DNA of 34,756 nt from JAMCRM01 sp041685075. Lineage in GTDB: Bacteria > Acidobacteriota > Terriglobia > Bryobacterales > Bryobacteraceae. Positions 23,009-30,948 of this stretch are shown here, in pieces (positions within the stretch are counted from its first letter, which is position 1; the number at the start of each line of letters is the position of its first letter). A model generated the notes under the pieces. The model did not search any database and had not been told where the DNA came from. It saw only the letters and a program-made list of their open reading frames with translations. The translations under genes were made by a program, and so were the position numbers. The stretch is taken from assembly GCA_041685075.1 (NCBI GenBank), contig JAWLGN010000017.1, forward strand, positions 1 through 34,756, read 5' to 3'.

Positions 23009-24114
23009 ACGTGAATCGAAGACACTTTCTGATCGGCCCCATGGCAGCGGCTGCCGGCACGGCGTGGGCGCAATCCGGCGATACCGTGGCGACCGCCGTT
23101 ATCGGCACCGGCAATCGCGGATCTTACCTGCTGCGCGGCGTGATGGAGCAACCCGTAGCCAAGGTGGTCGCGCTGAGCGATAACAAGCCCGATCGCCTGG
23201 ACAAGGCGGCCACCGCTGCCGTGCGCGACAACCCCGCGACCTACTCCGACTGGCGCAGGGTGATCGATCGCAAGGACGTGGAGGCGGTGTTCATCGCCAC
23301 CCCGCCCCACCTGCACGCGCCCATGGCCATTGCGGCGCTGGAGGCCGGCAAGCATGTCTACTGCGAAAAGCCCATCGGCGTGACCGCCGCCGACGTGCGC
23401 AACCTGGTGCGTGCCGCCAGGAGGGCGAACAAGGTGTTCGTGGCCGGGCAGCAGTTGCGCTCGATGACGCAGTATAAGGAGCAGGTACGAAAGATCCGGG
23501 AAGGCGCCATCGGGGAAGTTCTGATGGTGAGGGCGCAGCGGCACGCGACCGCCGACCTGAACCACCAGGGGTCCTCGGCCGACTGGTATTTCGACGTGAA
23601 GAAGTCCGGCGGCTACCTGATCGAGCAATCGGTACACAACCTGGACCTGTGCAACTGGGCCGTCGGAGATCACCCCGTACGGTGCTGCGGATTCGGTGGC
23701 ACCCTGTTGTATAAAAACCAGCCTGCGGGGCGCACCATTTTCGATTGCGGCAGCCTCACTTACGAGTACTCCAACGGCGCCAAGCTGTCCTTCACCCAGA
23801 ACGTTTTCCAGGCGCGCGGATTCCCCGGCGGGAGCCAGTACGTTTACGTCTTCGGCTCGAAGGCGTCGCTGGACCTGTACTCGACCAATACCCTCTTCCC
23901 GTTGGGCGAAGGGAAGCCGTCGCTGCTGGCCGAAAAGACGAAGGATTCTCCGCACGCGCACATCACGGCGTTCTACGATTGCATCACCAAGGGAGCGGAG
24001 TCGCCCGCGGACATCGTGGTGGGCGCTCAAGCTGCCCTGACCTCCATCATGGGTCACGAAGCCATGACGAGGGGGCGGGTGGTCAACTGGAGCGACCTGG
24101 GCGTGGACGTCTAG
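23005..24114 (+). CDS. Tat-exported Gfo/Idh/MocA family oxidoreductase
   Basis: 369 residues. The N-terminus NRRHFLIGPMAAAAGTAWAQ is a twin-arginine signal. The NAD(P)-binding motif is VIGTGNRGS (32-40), and the family's catalytic motif is intact as GKHVYCEKPIG (115-125, K122). A likely substrate-site His follows in SGGYLIEQSVHNLDL (201-215). It is therefore probably an exported sugar or polyol dehydrogenase or a GH109-like enzyme; the substrate is unknown. The start overlaps an eight-codon leader ORF (ATGA) and has GAGG 5 nt upstream. The CapA-like gene follows after 60 bp on the same strand. Confidence 0.9.
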   Translation: MNVNRRHFLIGPMAAAAGTAWAQSGDTVATAVIGTGNRGSYLLRGVMEQPVAKVVALSDNKPDRLDKAATAAVRDNPATYSDWRRVIDRKDVEAVFIATPPHLHAPMAIAALEAGKHVYCEKPIGVTAADVRNLVRAARRANKVFVAGQQLRSMTQYKEQVRKIREGAIGEVLMVRAQRHATADLNHQGSSADWYFDVKKSGGYLIEQSVHNLDLCNWAVGDHPVRCCGFGGTLLYKNQPAGRTIFDCGSLTYEYSNGAKLSFTQNVFQARGFPGGSQYVYVFGSKASLDLYSTNTLFPLGEGKPSLLAEKTKDSPHAHITAFYDCITKGAESPADIVVGAQAALTSIMGHEAMTRGRVVNWSDLGVDV

Positions 24115-24174
24115 CGCCGCACACAGCGGTACTCCCCGGAACCGGCATCGTGGCGGCCGGATTGCTCGGGACGA

Positions 24175-25404
24175 ATGGGCATGTGGAGCGCGGAGGCGGT
24201 GGCCAGGAGAGTATTCCTGCGCTGCACCGCGCTCGGACCCCTGGCCGCCCGGGGCAACCACTCGCCCGATCCGGCCGCCCGCCAAAAGGACCGCGCGACC
24301 CGGCCGTTGACGCTGTTCTTGTGCGGCGATGTGATGACCGGCAGGGGCATCGACCAGGTGCTGCCCCATCCTTCCGACCCGCGCCTTTACGAGCAGTACA
24401 TGCAATCGGCCCTCGGCTACGTGGACCTGGCCGAGAAAGTGAACGGGCCCATCCCGCGGGCGGTTCCCTTCCCTTATATCTGGGGCGACGCCCTGGAGGA
24501 GTTCCGCCGTGCCGCGCCCGATGTGCGCGTGGTCAACCTCGAAACCAGCATTACGACCAGCGGCGATTGGGTTCCCAAGGGCATCAATTACCGGATGCAC
24601 CCGGCGAACACGGGCTGCCTCACCGCCGCGGGGCTCGATTGTTGCGTGCTGGCGAACAACCATGTCCTCGATTGGGGAACGTCCGGGTTGCTGGAGACGC
24701 TGGATAGTTTGCGAAATGCGGGCCTCAAAACCAGCGGCGCCGGGCGGCACCTGGCCGAGGCGCAGGCGCCTGCCGTCGTCGAGATTGCCGGCCGCGGCCG
24801 CGTGCTGGTCTTCGCGTTTGGCAGCACGAGTTCCGGTATCCCGGCGGACTGGGCCGCTACGGCACGGAGGCCGGGTGTAGACCTGCTGGCCGGCCTCTCC
24901 GAGGAAACCGTGGCTAGGATTGCCGCGCGCGTGCGTCAGCACAAGCGGCCCCGCGATATCGTGGTTGCCTCCATCCACTGGGGCCCGAACTGGGGCTACG
25001 AGGTTCCTGCCGCCCACCGCAGGTTCGCTCGTCAACTGGTGGATGAGGCGGCGGTAGACATCGTGCACGGCCACTCGTCGCACCATCCCATGGGGATCGA
25101 GGTCTACCGCGGCAGGCCCATTCTCTACGGCTGCGGCGACTTCCTGAACGACTATGAAGGCATCTCCGGCATGGAGGAGTACCGCGGCCATCTCTCCCTG
25201 ATGTACTTCTTGCGAATGAATCCGTCGAGCGGCGAACTGTTGGAGCTGGAGATGCGACCGCTTGAAATCCGGCGCTTCCGCCTCGAGCGCGCCTCGCGCG
25301 ACGATGCCCGCTGGCTGCGGGACACGCTGCACCGCGAGGGAGAGAGACTGGGGACCACCGTGGAACTGGACGACGCCGGCACGCTGCGGCTCCGGTGGGA
25401 ATAG
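24175..25404 (+). CDS. CapA family protein (poly-gamma-glutamate capsule-type phosphoesterase fold)
   Basis: 409 residues. It has the CapA (PGA_cap) motif series: FLCGDVMTGRGID (48-60), VVNLETSITTSGD (119-131), VLANNHVLDWG (158-168), VVASIHWGPNWG (263-274), and VHGHSSHHPMGIE with ILYGCGDFLNDYE (297-329). CapA proteins have a metallophosphatase-like fold. Some take part in poly-gamma-glutamate synthesis, but many are in organisms without the other cap genes, and no capB/capC is here. The N-terminus (ARRVFLRCTALGPLAARG) faintly resembles a Tat signal, so export is possible. The ATG lacks a clear ribosome site; a GTG at 24199 is an alternative. Confidence 0.87.
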   Translation: MGMWSAEAVARRVFLRCTALGPLAARGNHSPDPAARQKDRATRPLTLFLCGDVMTGRGIDQVLPHPSDPRLYEQYMQSALGYVDLAEKVNGPIPRAVPFPYIWGDALEEFRRAAPDVRVVNLETSITTSGDWVPKGINYRMHPANTGCLTAAGLDCCVLANNHVLDWGTSGLLETLDSLRNAGLKTSGAGRHLAEAQAPAVVEIAGRGRVLVFAFGSTSSGIPADWAATARRPGVDLLAGLSEETVARIAARVRQHKRPRDIVVASIHWGPNWGYEVPAAHRRFARQLVDEAAVDIVHGHSSHHPMGIEVYRGRPILYGCGDFLNDYEGISGMEEYRGHLSLMYFLRMNPSSGELLELEMRPLEIRRFRLERASRDDARWLRDTLHREGERLGTTVELDDAGTLRLRWE

Positions 25405-25530
25405 CTGCGGACAAGGCCGTCCGTAATTAAGTCCAGTATATGAATAAACGCATGCACAGGAGATGCCGCTCTGGCTCCCTCGTTGCCTGAGGCTGCCGCG
25501 AATAACGGCAACAGCGTCGCCCGGCCGCCG

Positions 25531-25803
25531 TGCGCCCGGCCATAGAGGCTACCCGGCGTCCCGCAAAGCTCACTTGTGCCCCGGCCATAGAGGCTAACCA
25601 GTCCTCGCAAACCTGCTCTGCGCCCGCTCATGGAGGCCACCCAGTCGTCCCGCAAACCCTGCTCTGCACCCGGCCATAGAGGCGAACCCGGCGTCCCGCA
25701 AACCCGTTTTGCCCCCGGTCATAAAAAGGCCAACCCGGCCCTCCCGCAAGCCTGCCTTGCGCCCGGCCATTAGCGGCGAATCAGCCGTCCGGCAAATTTT
25801 CTG
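25531..25803 (+). repeat. Six degenerate ~45-bp tandem repeats
   Basis: Units begin at about 25531, 25575, 25619, 25665, 25710 and 25758, with lengths of 44-48 bp. Each starts TGCGCCCGGCCATAGAGGC (or close), has a variable middle of ACCCGGCGT type, then CCCGCAAAC and a short pyrimidine-rich tail. Identity is high in units 1, 2 and 4 and decays in 5 and 6. Variation is spread over the whole unit, so this is not a repeat-spacer array. The array ends directly at the TTGACA of the receptor promoter. Confidence 0.85.
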
Positions 25804-25832
25804 TTGACAGCGACGGTCTGAATATATACACT
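25804..25832 (+). promoter_or_regulatory. Promoter of the TonB-dependent receptor gene
   Basis: A perfect TTGACA at 25804-25809, a 17-bp spacer and TACACT at 25827-25832 (4 of 6 to TATAAT). RNA would start near 25839, giving a ~65-nt leader. A second TTGACA at 25873 has no matching -10. Confidence 0.65.
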
Positions 25833-25904
25833 TACTGCATTAACTCGGGACCGTTACCCTGGGTAAAACCGGTTGACAGACCGATGCTTCAAGGAGCTAC
25901 GCCC

Positions 25905-28583
25905 ATGTTGTTTGCACGCGTTCACTTGGCGGCGCTGGCCGCCATTCTCGCTTTCTCGGCCGCCGGCCTCAACGCACAGTCGACGCAAAGTACCATCCTA
26001 GGGGTGGTTACCGACTCCGCGGGAGGAACGGTCCCAGCCGCTGAAGTGACTATTCGCAACGAAGGAACCAATTTTACGCGGACCATCGAAACCGATCAGG
26101 CCGGCGCCTACCGCGTGGCCGGACTCGAAAAAGGGTTCTACGAGGTGACGGTGGCCGCCGCCGGATTCAAGACCTTCACCCAGACGCGCATTGACCTCGC
26201 CAGCGCGCAAATCAAACGCATCGACGCCAGGCTCGAAGTCGGCGAAGTGACCACCACCGTTACCGTGGAAGGCGCCACCAGCCAGGTCGAGACGGAAACC
26301 GTAACGCTCTCCAACCTCAAAACCAGCCGCGATTTCGAGCAACTGCCGATGAGCGTGTTCGGCCGCGCCTGGGCCAACATCACCAACGTAACGGCGGGCA
26401 TCCAGAGCACCAACGGCTACGAAGTGAACGGGGGCCGGGGCACCGCCAACAACTTCACCGCCGACGGTATCTCGGTCAACGACATGGTGGGCAGCCGAAA
26501 CACCGCCAACGGTTTTTCGGGTGACATCGAAACGTTTCAGGAGATCAAGATCCTGACCGCCAACACTTCCGCCGAGTACGCGCAGGTGGCCCAGTTCATG
26601 GCGGTGAGCAAAGCCGGCACCAACGAGCTGCACGGCGGCCTCTACTGGGGCATCTTCAACAGCAAGTTCTCTTCCCGGAGTTGGGCCGACCGCGTGCCGG
26701 TCTCCTTCACCAACCACAACATGTTCGCGGCCAGTGGCGGCGGACCGGTAATCCTGCCCAAACTCTACGACGGCCGCGACAAAACCTTCTTCTTCGTCTC
26801 CTACAGCGGCGCGCGCTACCGGGTTGGCAACCGCAGCTACCTGATCACCCCCACCCCGGCCATGCGGCAGGGCGACTTTTCCGCGCTCAACGGTCTGATC
26901 ACCATCGTGGACCCGCTCGCCAACGGCACGCCCTTCCCCAACAATACCCTTCCCTCCAGCCGCCTCAGCCCGGTTTCGCAGAAGTTTCAGGAACTGCTCT
27001 ACCCGGATCCCAACCAGGCCGGGCAGGGCACCTACGGCATGGCGCAGAACTATTACGCCGATCCGGGCGCCGCCTTCAACTCCGACGTGTACTCGTTCCG
27101 CGTCGACCACCAGATCAATCCCGCCAACCTGCTGTTTGTCCGGGTGGGCGTCACCAAGACGAACGGCGACACCAACCCCGGCCCGCTGAAGGACGGCTAC
27201 GGCTCCAGCCTGGTGGGTAATATTCCGGGCCGCAGCGTGGTGATCTCCGATACGCACGTGTTCTCCCCCGGCCTGGTTAACGAGTTGAAGCTCGGCTTCA
27301 ACCGCACCTACTCGGAGAATCACGATTACAACTTCGGGAAGGACGTGCTGTCCCAACTCGGCATCCAGGGGATCGAAAACCCGCATAACGACCCCGCCAT
27401 CGGCAGCATGCCGCAGATTTCTTTCGGCGGCGCCATACCGGTTGCGGCCAGCACCAACCGGAACCACGCCTACACCGCGCAGAACACCTACCAGTTGATT
27501 GAAAACGTCTCCTGGTTCAAGGGCCGGCACAGCGTGAAGTTCGGCGCCGACATCCGCCGCATGCAGGTGAACAACCAGAACAAACCGCTCAACCTGCGCG
27601 GCTCCTACTCTTTCGACGACCGGCTGAGCGGGCTCGCCTACGCCAATTTCCTGCTGGGCTATCCTTCAAACGCCACCCGAGGCATCGCGCGGCCCAACGC
27701 CTATACGCGCGGCACCTACACTGGCTTCTACATTCAGGACGATTTCAAGCTCCACCCCCGCATCACCCTCAACTACGGCATCCGTTACGAATACCAGACG
27801 CCGTGGGTGGAGAAGTTCGACCGCATGTTTACCTTCGACCCCGCCACCGGCAGCATGGTCACCGCCGGCTCCACCATGCCCACGGACCTGGTTCCCGCCG
27901 TCGCCGCGACCTTGCCCATCCGTACGGCTGAAGACGCCGGCCTGCCCGTGCGCAGCCTGATGCACAAGGATACGAACAACTTCAGCCCGCGCATCGGTCT
28001 CGCCTACCGTCCCTTCGGCGATGCCATCACCGTCATTCGTGCCGGCTACGGCATCTATTCGCAAGTCTGGCCCGGCTCGTTGGGGCAGAACGCCACCGGG
28101 GGGCCCTGGCAATCGGTCGAGACCTTCATCCTCGAAAACCCCGACGACGCAACCATTCAGTTTCCCGATCCTTTCCGCACCACTTCCAGCTTCTCCGGAA
28201 TCCAGAACATCAGCGGGCTCAACGCCCGCTTCCCGAATGAGCGGACGCACCAGTGGAACGTCTCGGTGGGGCGGCAGCTCCTCGGCATGGCGCTTGATGT
28301 GGGATACGTGGGGACCCATTCCCTCAACATCCCCTATACCGAAAACCTGAATCTGCTGCGCCCCAGCACGACGCCCTTCAGCCCTGCCCGCCGGCCCTAT
28401 CCGCGGTTCAACGCGGCCAACCTTATGCAGACCGGCGCCAGCGCCATCTATCACGGCCTTACCTTCCAAGCCGATCGCCGCATGAGCCGCGGCCTCTGGT
28501 TCAACGTCAACTACACGCTGGCCAAGGCGCTCACGGACGCCAACCTGAACGGCTACGGCCCCAGCGCGCAGCAGAACCTGTAA
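25905..28583 (+). CDS. TonB-dependent receptor with carboxypeptidase-regulatory-like domain, ended by premature TAA
   Basis: 892 residues before an in-frame TAA. Signal peptide LAALAAILAFSAAGLNA, then a CarboxypepD_reg domain at ~28-115 (STILGVVTDSAGGTVPAAEV, GAYRVAGLEKGFYEVTV), a plug-like region from ~120 to 250, then a long barrel. This is the Oar-like receptor class abundant in Acidobacteria, taken to import or bind large substrates at the outer membrane. The TAA at 28581-28583 cuts it within the late barrel, and homologous sequence continues in the same frame for 200 codons. The start is set by AAGGAG (25891-25896) 8 nt before this ATG. An ATG at 25884 is in frame but precedes that site. 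Confidence 0.88.
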   Translation: MLFARVHLAALAAILAFSAAGLNAQSTQSTILGVVTDSAGGTVPAAEVTIRNEGTNFTRTIETDQAGAYRVAGLEKGFYEVTVAAAGFKTFTQTRIDLASAQIKRIDARLEVGEVTTTVTVEGATSQVETETVTLSNLKTSRDFEQLPMSVFGRAWANITNVTAGIQSTNGYEVNGGRGTANNFTADGISVNDMVGSRNTANGFSGDIETFQEIKILTANTSAEYAQVAQFMAVSKAGTNELHGGLYWGIFNSKFSSRSWADRVPVSFTNHNMFAASGGGPVILPKLYDGRDKTFFFVSYSGARYRVGNRSYLITPTPAMRQGDFSALNGLITIVDPLANGTPFPNNTLPSSRLSPVSQKFQELLYPDPNQAGQGTYGMAQNYYADPGAAFNSDVYSFRVDHQINPANLLFVRVGVTKTNGDTNPGPLKDGYGSSLVGNIPGRSVVISDTHVFSPGLVNELKLGFNRTYSENHDYNFGKDVLSQLGIQGIENPHNDPAIGSMPQISFGGAIPVAASTNRNHAYTAQNTYQLIENVSWFKGRHSVKFGADIRRMQVNNQNKPLNLRGSYSFDDRLSGLAYANFLLGYPSNATRGIARPNAYTRGTYTGFYIQDDFKLHPRITLNYGIRYEYQTPWVEKFDRMFTFDPATGSMVTAGSTMPTDLVPAVAATLPIRTAEDAGLPVRSLMHKDTNNFSPRIGLAYRPFGDAITVIRAGYGIYSQVWPGSLGQNATGGPWQSVETFILENPDDATIQFPDPFRTTSSFSGIQNISGLNARFPNERTHQWNVSVGRQLLGMALDVGYVGTHSLNIPYTENLNLLRPSTTPFSPARRPYPRFNAANLMQTGASAIYHGLTFQADRRMSRGLWFNVNYTLAKALTDANLNGYGPSAQQNL

Positions 28584-29186
28584 CAGCGTTTCCTGGAGCG
28601 GGCGGACGATCCCGCTATCCGCCGCCAGCAGCTTCGGTTCAGCTACGTATGGGACCTGCCCATAGGGCGCGGCCACCGCGTTCTGGGCGGCATTCCCCGC
28701 GCGGCCGACGCCATCATCGGAGGGTGGCAACTGGCCGGCATCACCACGTTTCTCACCGGCGCCCGCCTGACCCCCACTTACTCGAACGCCGATCCCGCGT
28801 ACACGAACCAGTTTGGCGGCAGGCCGGACCGCGTCGGCAACGGCAACTTCGACTCGGGATCCATGCGCGACTCCATCAAGAGCGGCGCGCGCAGTTTCGA
28901 CCGCGATGCCTTCGTCGTTCCGGCGACGGGACGGGGCTACTACGGCAACGCGGCGCGATTCATCCTCACCGGCCCCGGCACCGCCACCTGGAATATGGGC
29001 ATTCACAAGAACTGGCCGGTATTCGGCGAGCGGGCCCGCTTGCAGTTCCGCTGGGAGATGCACAACGCGTTCAACCGGCCGAACTTCAACAACCCGTCCA
29101 CCAACATCGAGGCCGGCGACTTCGGCCTGGTGACGCGGGCGGGCAGCGGCCGCCAGATGCTGTTCGGATTGCGCCTGGACTACTGA
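28584..29186 (+). pseudogene. C-terminal barrel segment of the receptor, after the in-frame stop
   Basis: The reading frame continues without shift after the TAA for 200 codons to TGA at 29184-29186. It reads QRFLERADDPAIRRQQLRF, then YVWDLPIGRGHRVLGG, IIGGWQLAGITTFLTGARL, MHNAFNRPNFNNPSTN and ends RQMLFGLRLDY. These are standard late-barrel landmarks of this receptor class, including the aromatic last residue needed for outer-membrane insertion. Nothing else is damaged, so the interruption is a single codon: a nonsense mutation, a sequencing error, or less likely readthrough. An internal ATG at 28863 could give 107 residues, but no ribosome site supports it. Confidence 0.85.
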
Positions 29187-29199
29187 CCGATCTGACCGG

Positions 29200-29233
29200 T
29201 GGCCGCCGGCGCCCTGGGATTCGCCGGCGGCCA
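29200..29233. terminator. Strong 12-bp hairpin between convergent genes
   Basis: TGGCCGCCGGCG (29200-29211) pairs perfectly with CGCCGGCGGCCA (29222-29233) around a 10-nt loop. It fills the 54-bp gap between the receptor end and the convergent gene's stop. There is no T-tract. It is probably a bidirectional terminator. Confidence 0.6.
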
Positions 29234-29240
29234 ACGCCGC

Positions 29241-30935
29241 CTACCCGATCAGCCGCACTTTGATCTCCTCGCGGCTGCCTTCGCGGATGGTGAGGGATTC
29301 GCCGGCGTTCTCGAAGGGGCGCATGAAGTCGGGGTCGTAGTAGGCCCCAGGTTCCACTTCGGTCCAGCCGTACACCTTGTACGTGCCGGGGGCCAGGTTG
29401 TCCAGGACGAATGCGCCCGTCTCGTCGGTCGTGACGGCATGATAGTAGAGGCGGACCGGCCGGCGCTCCTCTTCCTGCGGAACCAGCACCACCGTGGCGC
29501 CGGGCACAGGCTCCTGGCGGTCGTTCTGCACCAGGCCGCCGGCCTGGCCGGCGTTGGCGCCCAGCACAACCTGGATGGGGCCGGGATTGCCGCTGGTAAG
29601 ATCCAAACCCGCCAGCAGCACGTCGCGGCCCGCAGCCGTGGCGGACTGAATGTAATAGCCCTCCGGCAGCCCGCTGATCGCAAGATCGTAGCGGTCCGGC
29701 GTGACGGCGGGAAACGTAAAGGCGCCGCCGGCCTCCGCCGTGGCGGTCAGAGACTGCATGCCGAAGCCGAAAGGTTCGCGCGGGCGGAGAGAGATCCGCA
29801 CACCCGCGGCCGCGGCTTCCTGGCCGCTGATCCGCACGGTGCCGGCAACCGGCAAGGGCGGGCTCATCACCACGCTCAGGTTCTCGACGGGCGCGGTCCC
29901 CACCTCCAGCGGCACCCTGGCCGCCAGACCTCCGCCCCCGCGCTGCGGCACCATGGCGACGAGAGTGTAGGACCCCGGCGCCACGCCGCGGAATTCGAAC
30001 TCGCCGTCGGGCGAGACGGCGGCGGGCTGGTTCATTTGTGCCACCGCAAGACCGCGGGCGCGCAGCAGAACCATCAGGCGCTGCCTGCCGGTGGCTTGCG
30101 GCGCCGGGCTGATGCGTCCCCGGACAAGGGAAGTGGTGCTCTTCGCCAGCCGCAGGTCGATATTGCCGAGTTGCTCACCTGCGCCGACCGCGATTGCCGC
30201 TGCCGCCGCCGGATCCACCGTGCCGGGATAATACGTGGGCACGTACGCCTGCTCCGCATCCGATAAGCCGCCCTGCATCCAGCGCTCGCCGGTCCGCATC
30301 ACCGAAGCCGCCACGTAGTACCGTCCCGGCGGCAGCCCGGACATGCGGTATTCCCCGATATCGTTGGTCATCGCGCGGCCGTAGGTTCTCCACTGCTTCC
30401 CGCCGCCGCCGTAGCTGTACCGCAAGGCCTGCACCTGCACGTACTGGAGCGGTTCGCCGTCCTCGGCAACCACGCGGCCGGTCATGACGGCGTGCGGCGT
30501 CATGGCCAGCCGGACGTCTTCCAGGCGCTCGCGGGCGCCGAGCTCGAGCGATGCCCCGGGGCCCATGTGCCGGCGCGCGCCGTATACAGCGTTGACGAAG
30601 CCGGTGCGCCGCGCCTCGAGCTGATAGCTGCCGGGCGCCACCCCGGTGACGACGAAGTTGCCGGAGGCGTCGCTGGTGGCGGCGTAGTTTCGCTGCACGC
30701 CGGGCCCGAAGCTCCGGCTGCGGCGCAGCGTGACCGTGACCTTCGCCAGCGGCTCGCCCGTGGCGGCATTGGTGACCTGCCCCGCCACGGTGCAGGCGTC
30801 GGCGGGGTCGAACGGCTCGGCCTGCTGCGGCGGGCCGCCGCGCTGAAAGCCGGGAGGCAAACCCATGCGGCCAGGCAAGGGCTGCTGGGCGCCCAGCAGA
30901 ACCGGCAGAACGGCAAGCAGTACGGCACGTGTCAT
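29241..30935 (-). CDS. Exported protein with several carboxypeptidase-regulatory-like repeats
   Basis: 564 residues with signal peptide MTRAVLLAVLPVLLGAQ. It is built of immunoglobulin-like beta modules of the CarboxypepD_reg/SpaA type. The first has CTVAGQVTNAATGEPLAKV and GNFVVTGVAPGSYQLEARRTGF, the second MTGRVVAEDGEPLQYVQV and GEYRMSGLPPGRYYVAAS. Later modules include GEFEFRGVAPGSYTLVAM and GAFTFPAVTPDRYDLAISGL, and the last GAFVLDNLAPGTYKVYGWTE. No enzyme domain is visible. It is probably a periplasmic or surface binding/scaffold protein. Upstream in-frame codons are rejected because GGAGG lies 6 nt before this ATG. It follows the papain-like gene after 13 bp, so they form an operon. Confidence 0.85.
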   Translation of the reverse strand: MTRAVLLAVLPVLLGAQQPLPGRMGLPPGFQRGGPPQQAEPFDPADACTVAGQVTNAATGEPLAKVTVTLRRSRSFGPGVQRNYAATSDASGNFVVTGVAPGSYQLEARRTGFVNAVYGARRHMGPGASLELGARERLEDVRLAMTPHAVMTGRVVAEDGEPLQYVQVQALRYSYGGGGKQWRTYGRAMTNDIGEYRMSGLPPGRYYVAASVMRTGERWMQGGLSDAEQAYVPTYYPGTVDPAAAAAIAVGAGEQLGNIDLRLAKSTTSLVRGRISPAPQATGRQRLMVLLRARGLAVAQMNQPAAVSPDGEFEFRGVAPGSYTLVAMVPQRGGGGLAARVPLEVGTAPVENLSVVMSPPLPVAGTVRISGQEAAAAGVRISLRPREPFGFGMQSLTATAEAGGAFTFPAVTPDRYDLAISGLPEGYYIQSATAAGRDVLLAGLDLTSGNPGPIQVVLGANAGQAGGLVQNDRQEPVPGATVVLVPQEEERRPVRLYYHAVTTDETGAFVLDNLAPGTYKVYGWTEVEPGAYYDPDFMRPFENAGESLTIREGSREEIKVRLIG

Positions 30936-30948
30936 AGACGCCTCCAGA

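Larger units (their letters stand above)
25405..25904 (+). other. 500-bp non-coding region upstream of the TonB-dependent receptor
   Basis: From left to right it holds a weak stem after the CapA-like stop (CGGAC 25408-25412, GTCCG 25419-25423), an AT-rich patch (25424-25452), a stretch with GTTGCC/GGCAAC inverted repeats (~25484-25514), six degenerate tandem repeats (25531-25803), a TTGACA/TACACT promoter (25804-25832) and a short leader with AAGGAG before the receptor ATG. Frames crossing the repeats are not coding: unit lengths vary and shift frame. Confidence 0.7.

Noticed and set aside
21511..25332. A minus-strand frame open for ~1273 codons
   Set aside because: It is antisense to the CapA-like and Gfo/Idh genes and an alternative frame of the Nramp-like gene. 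All three have clear family motifs; this frame has none.
25152..25655. Minus-strand frame across the tandem repeats giving repeated SLYGR-like peptides
   Set aside because: Unit lengths are not multiples of three, so the peptide pattern breaks after two or three units, and half of the frame is antisense to the CapA-like gene.
25531..25803. CRISPR array
   Set aside because: The repeat unit varies throughout and there are no unique spacers of constant size. Unit length is 44-48 bp and no cas gene is near. It is a degenerate tandem repeat.
19450..25817. Shared 11-mer ACAGCGACGGT upstream of the JAB-TonB gene (19450-19460) and the receptor (25807-25817)
   Set aside because: An 11-bp match between two places in 35 kb of GC-rich DNA is expected many times by chance, and the copies sit at different distances from the genes.
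25873..25878. Second TTGACA just before the receptor gene
   Set aside because: No -10 follows at 16-18 bp. That interval already contains the ribosome site and start codon.
25998..29234. Long minus-strand open frames opposite the TonB-dependent receptor
   Set aside because: No recognisable domains and antisense to a well-supported receptor. They are by-products of GC-rich codon use.
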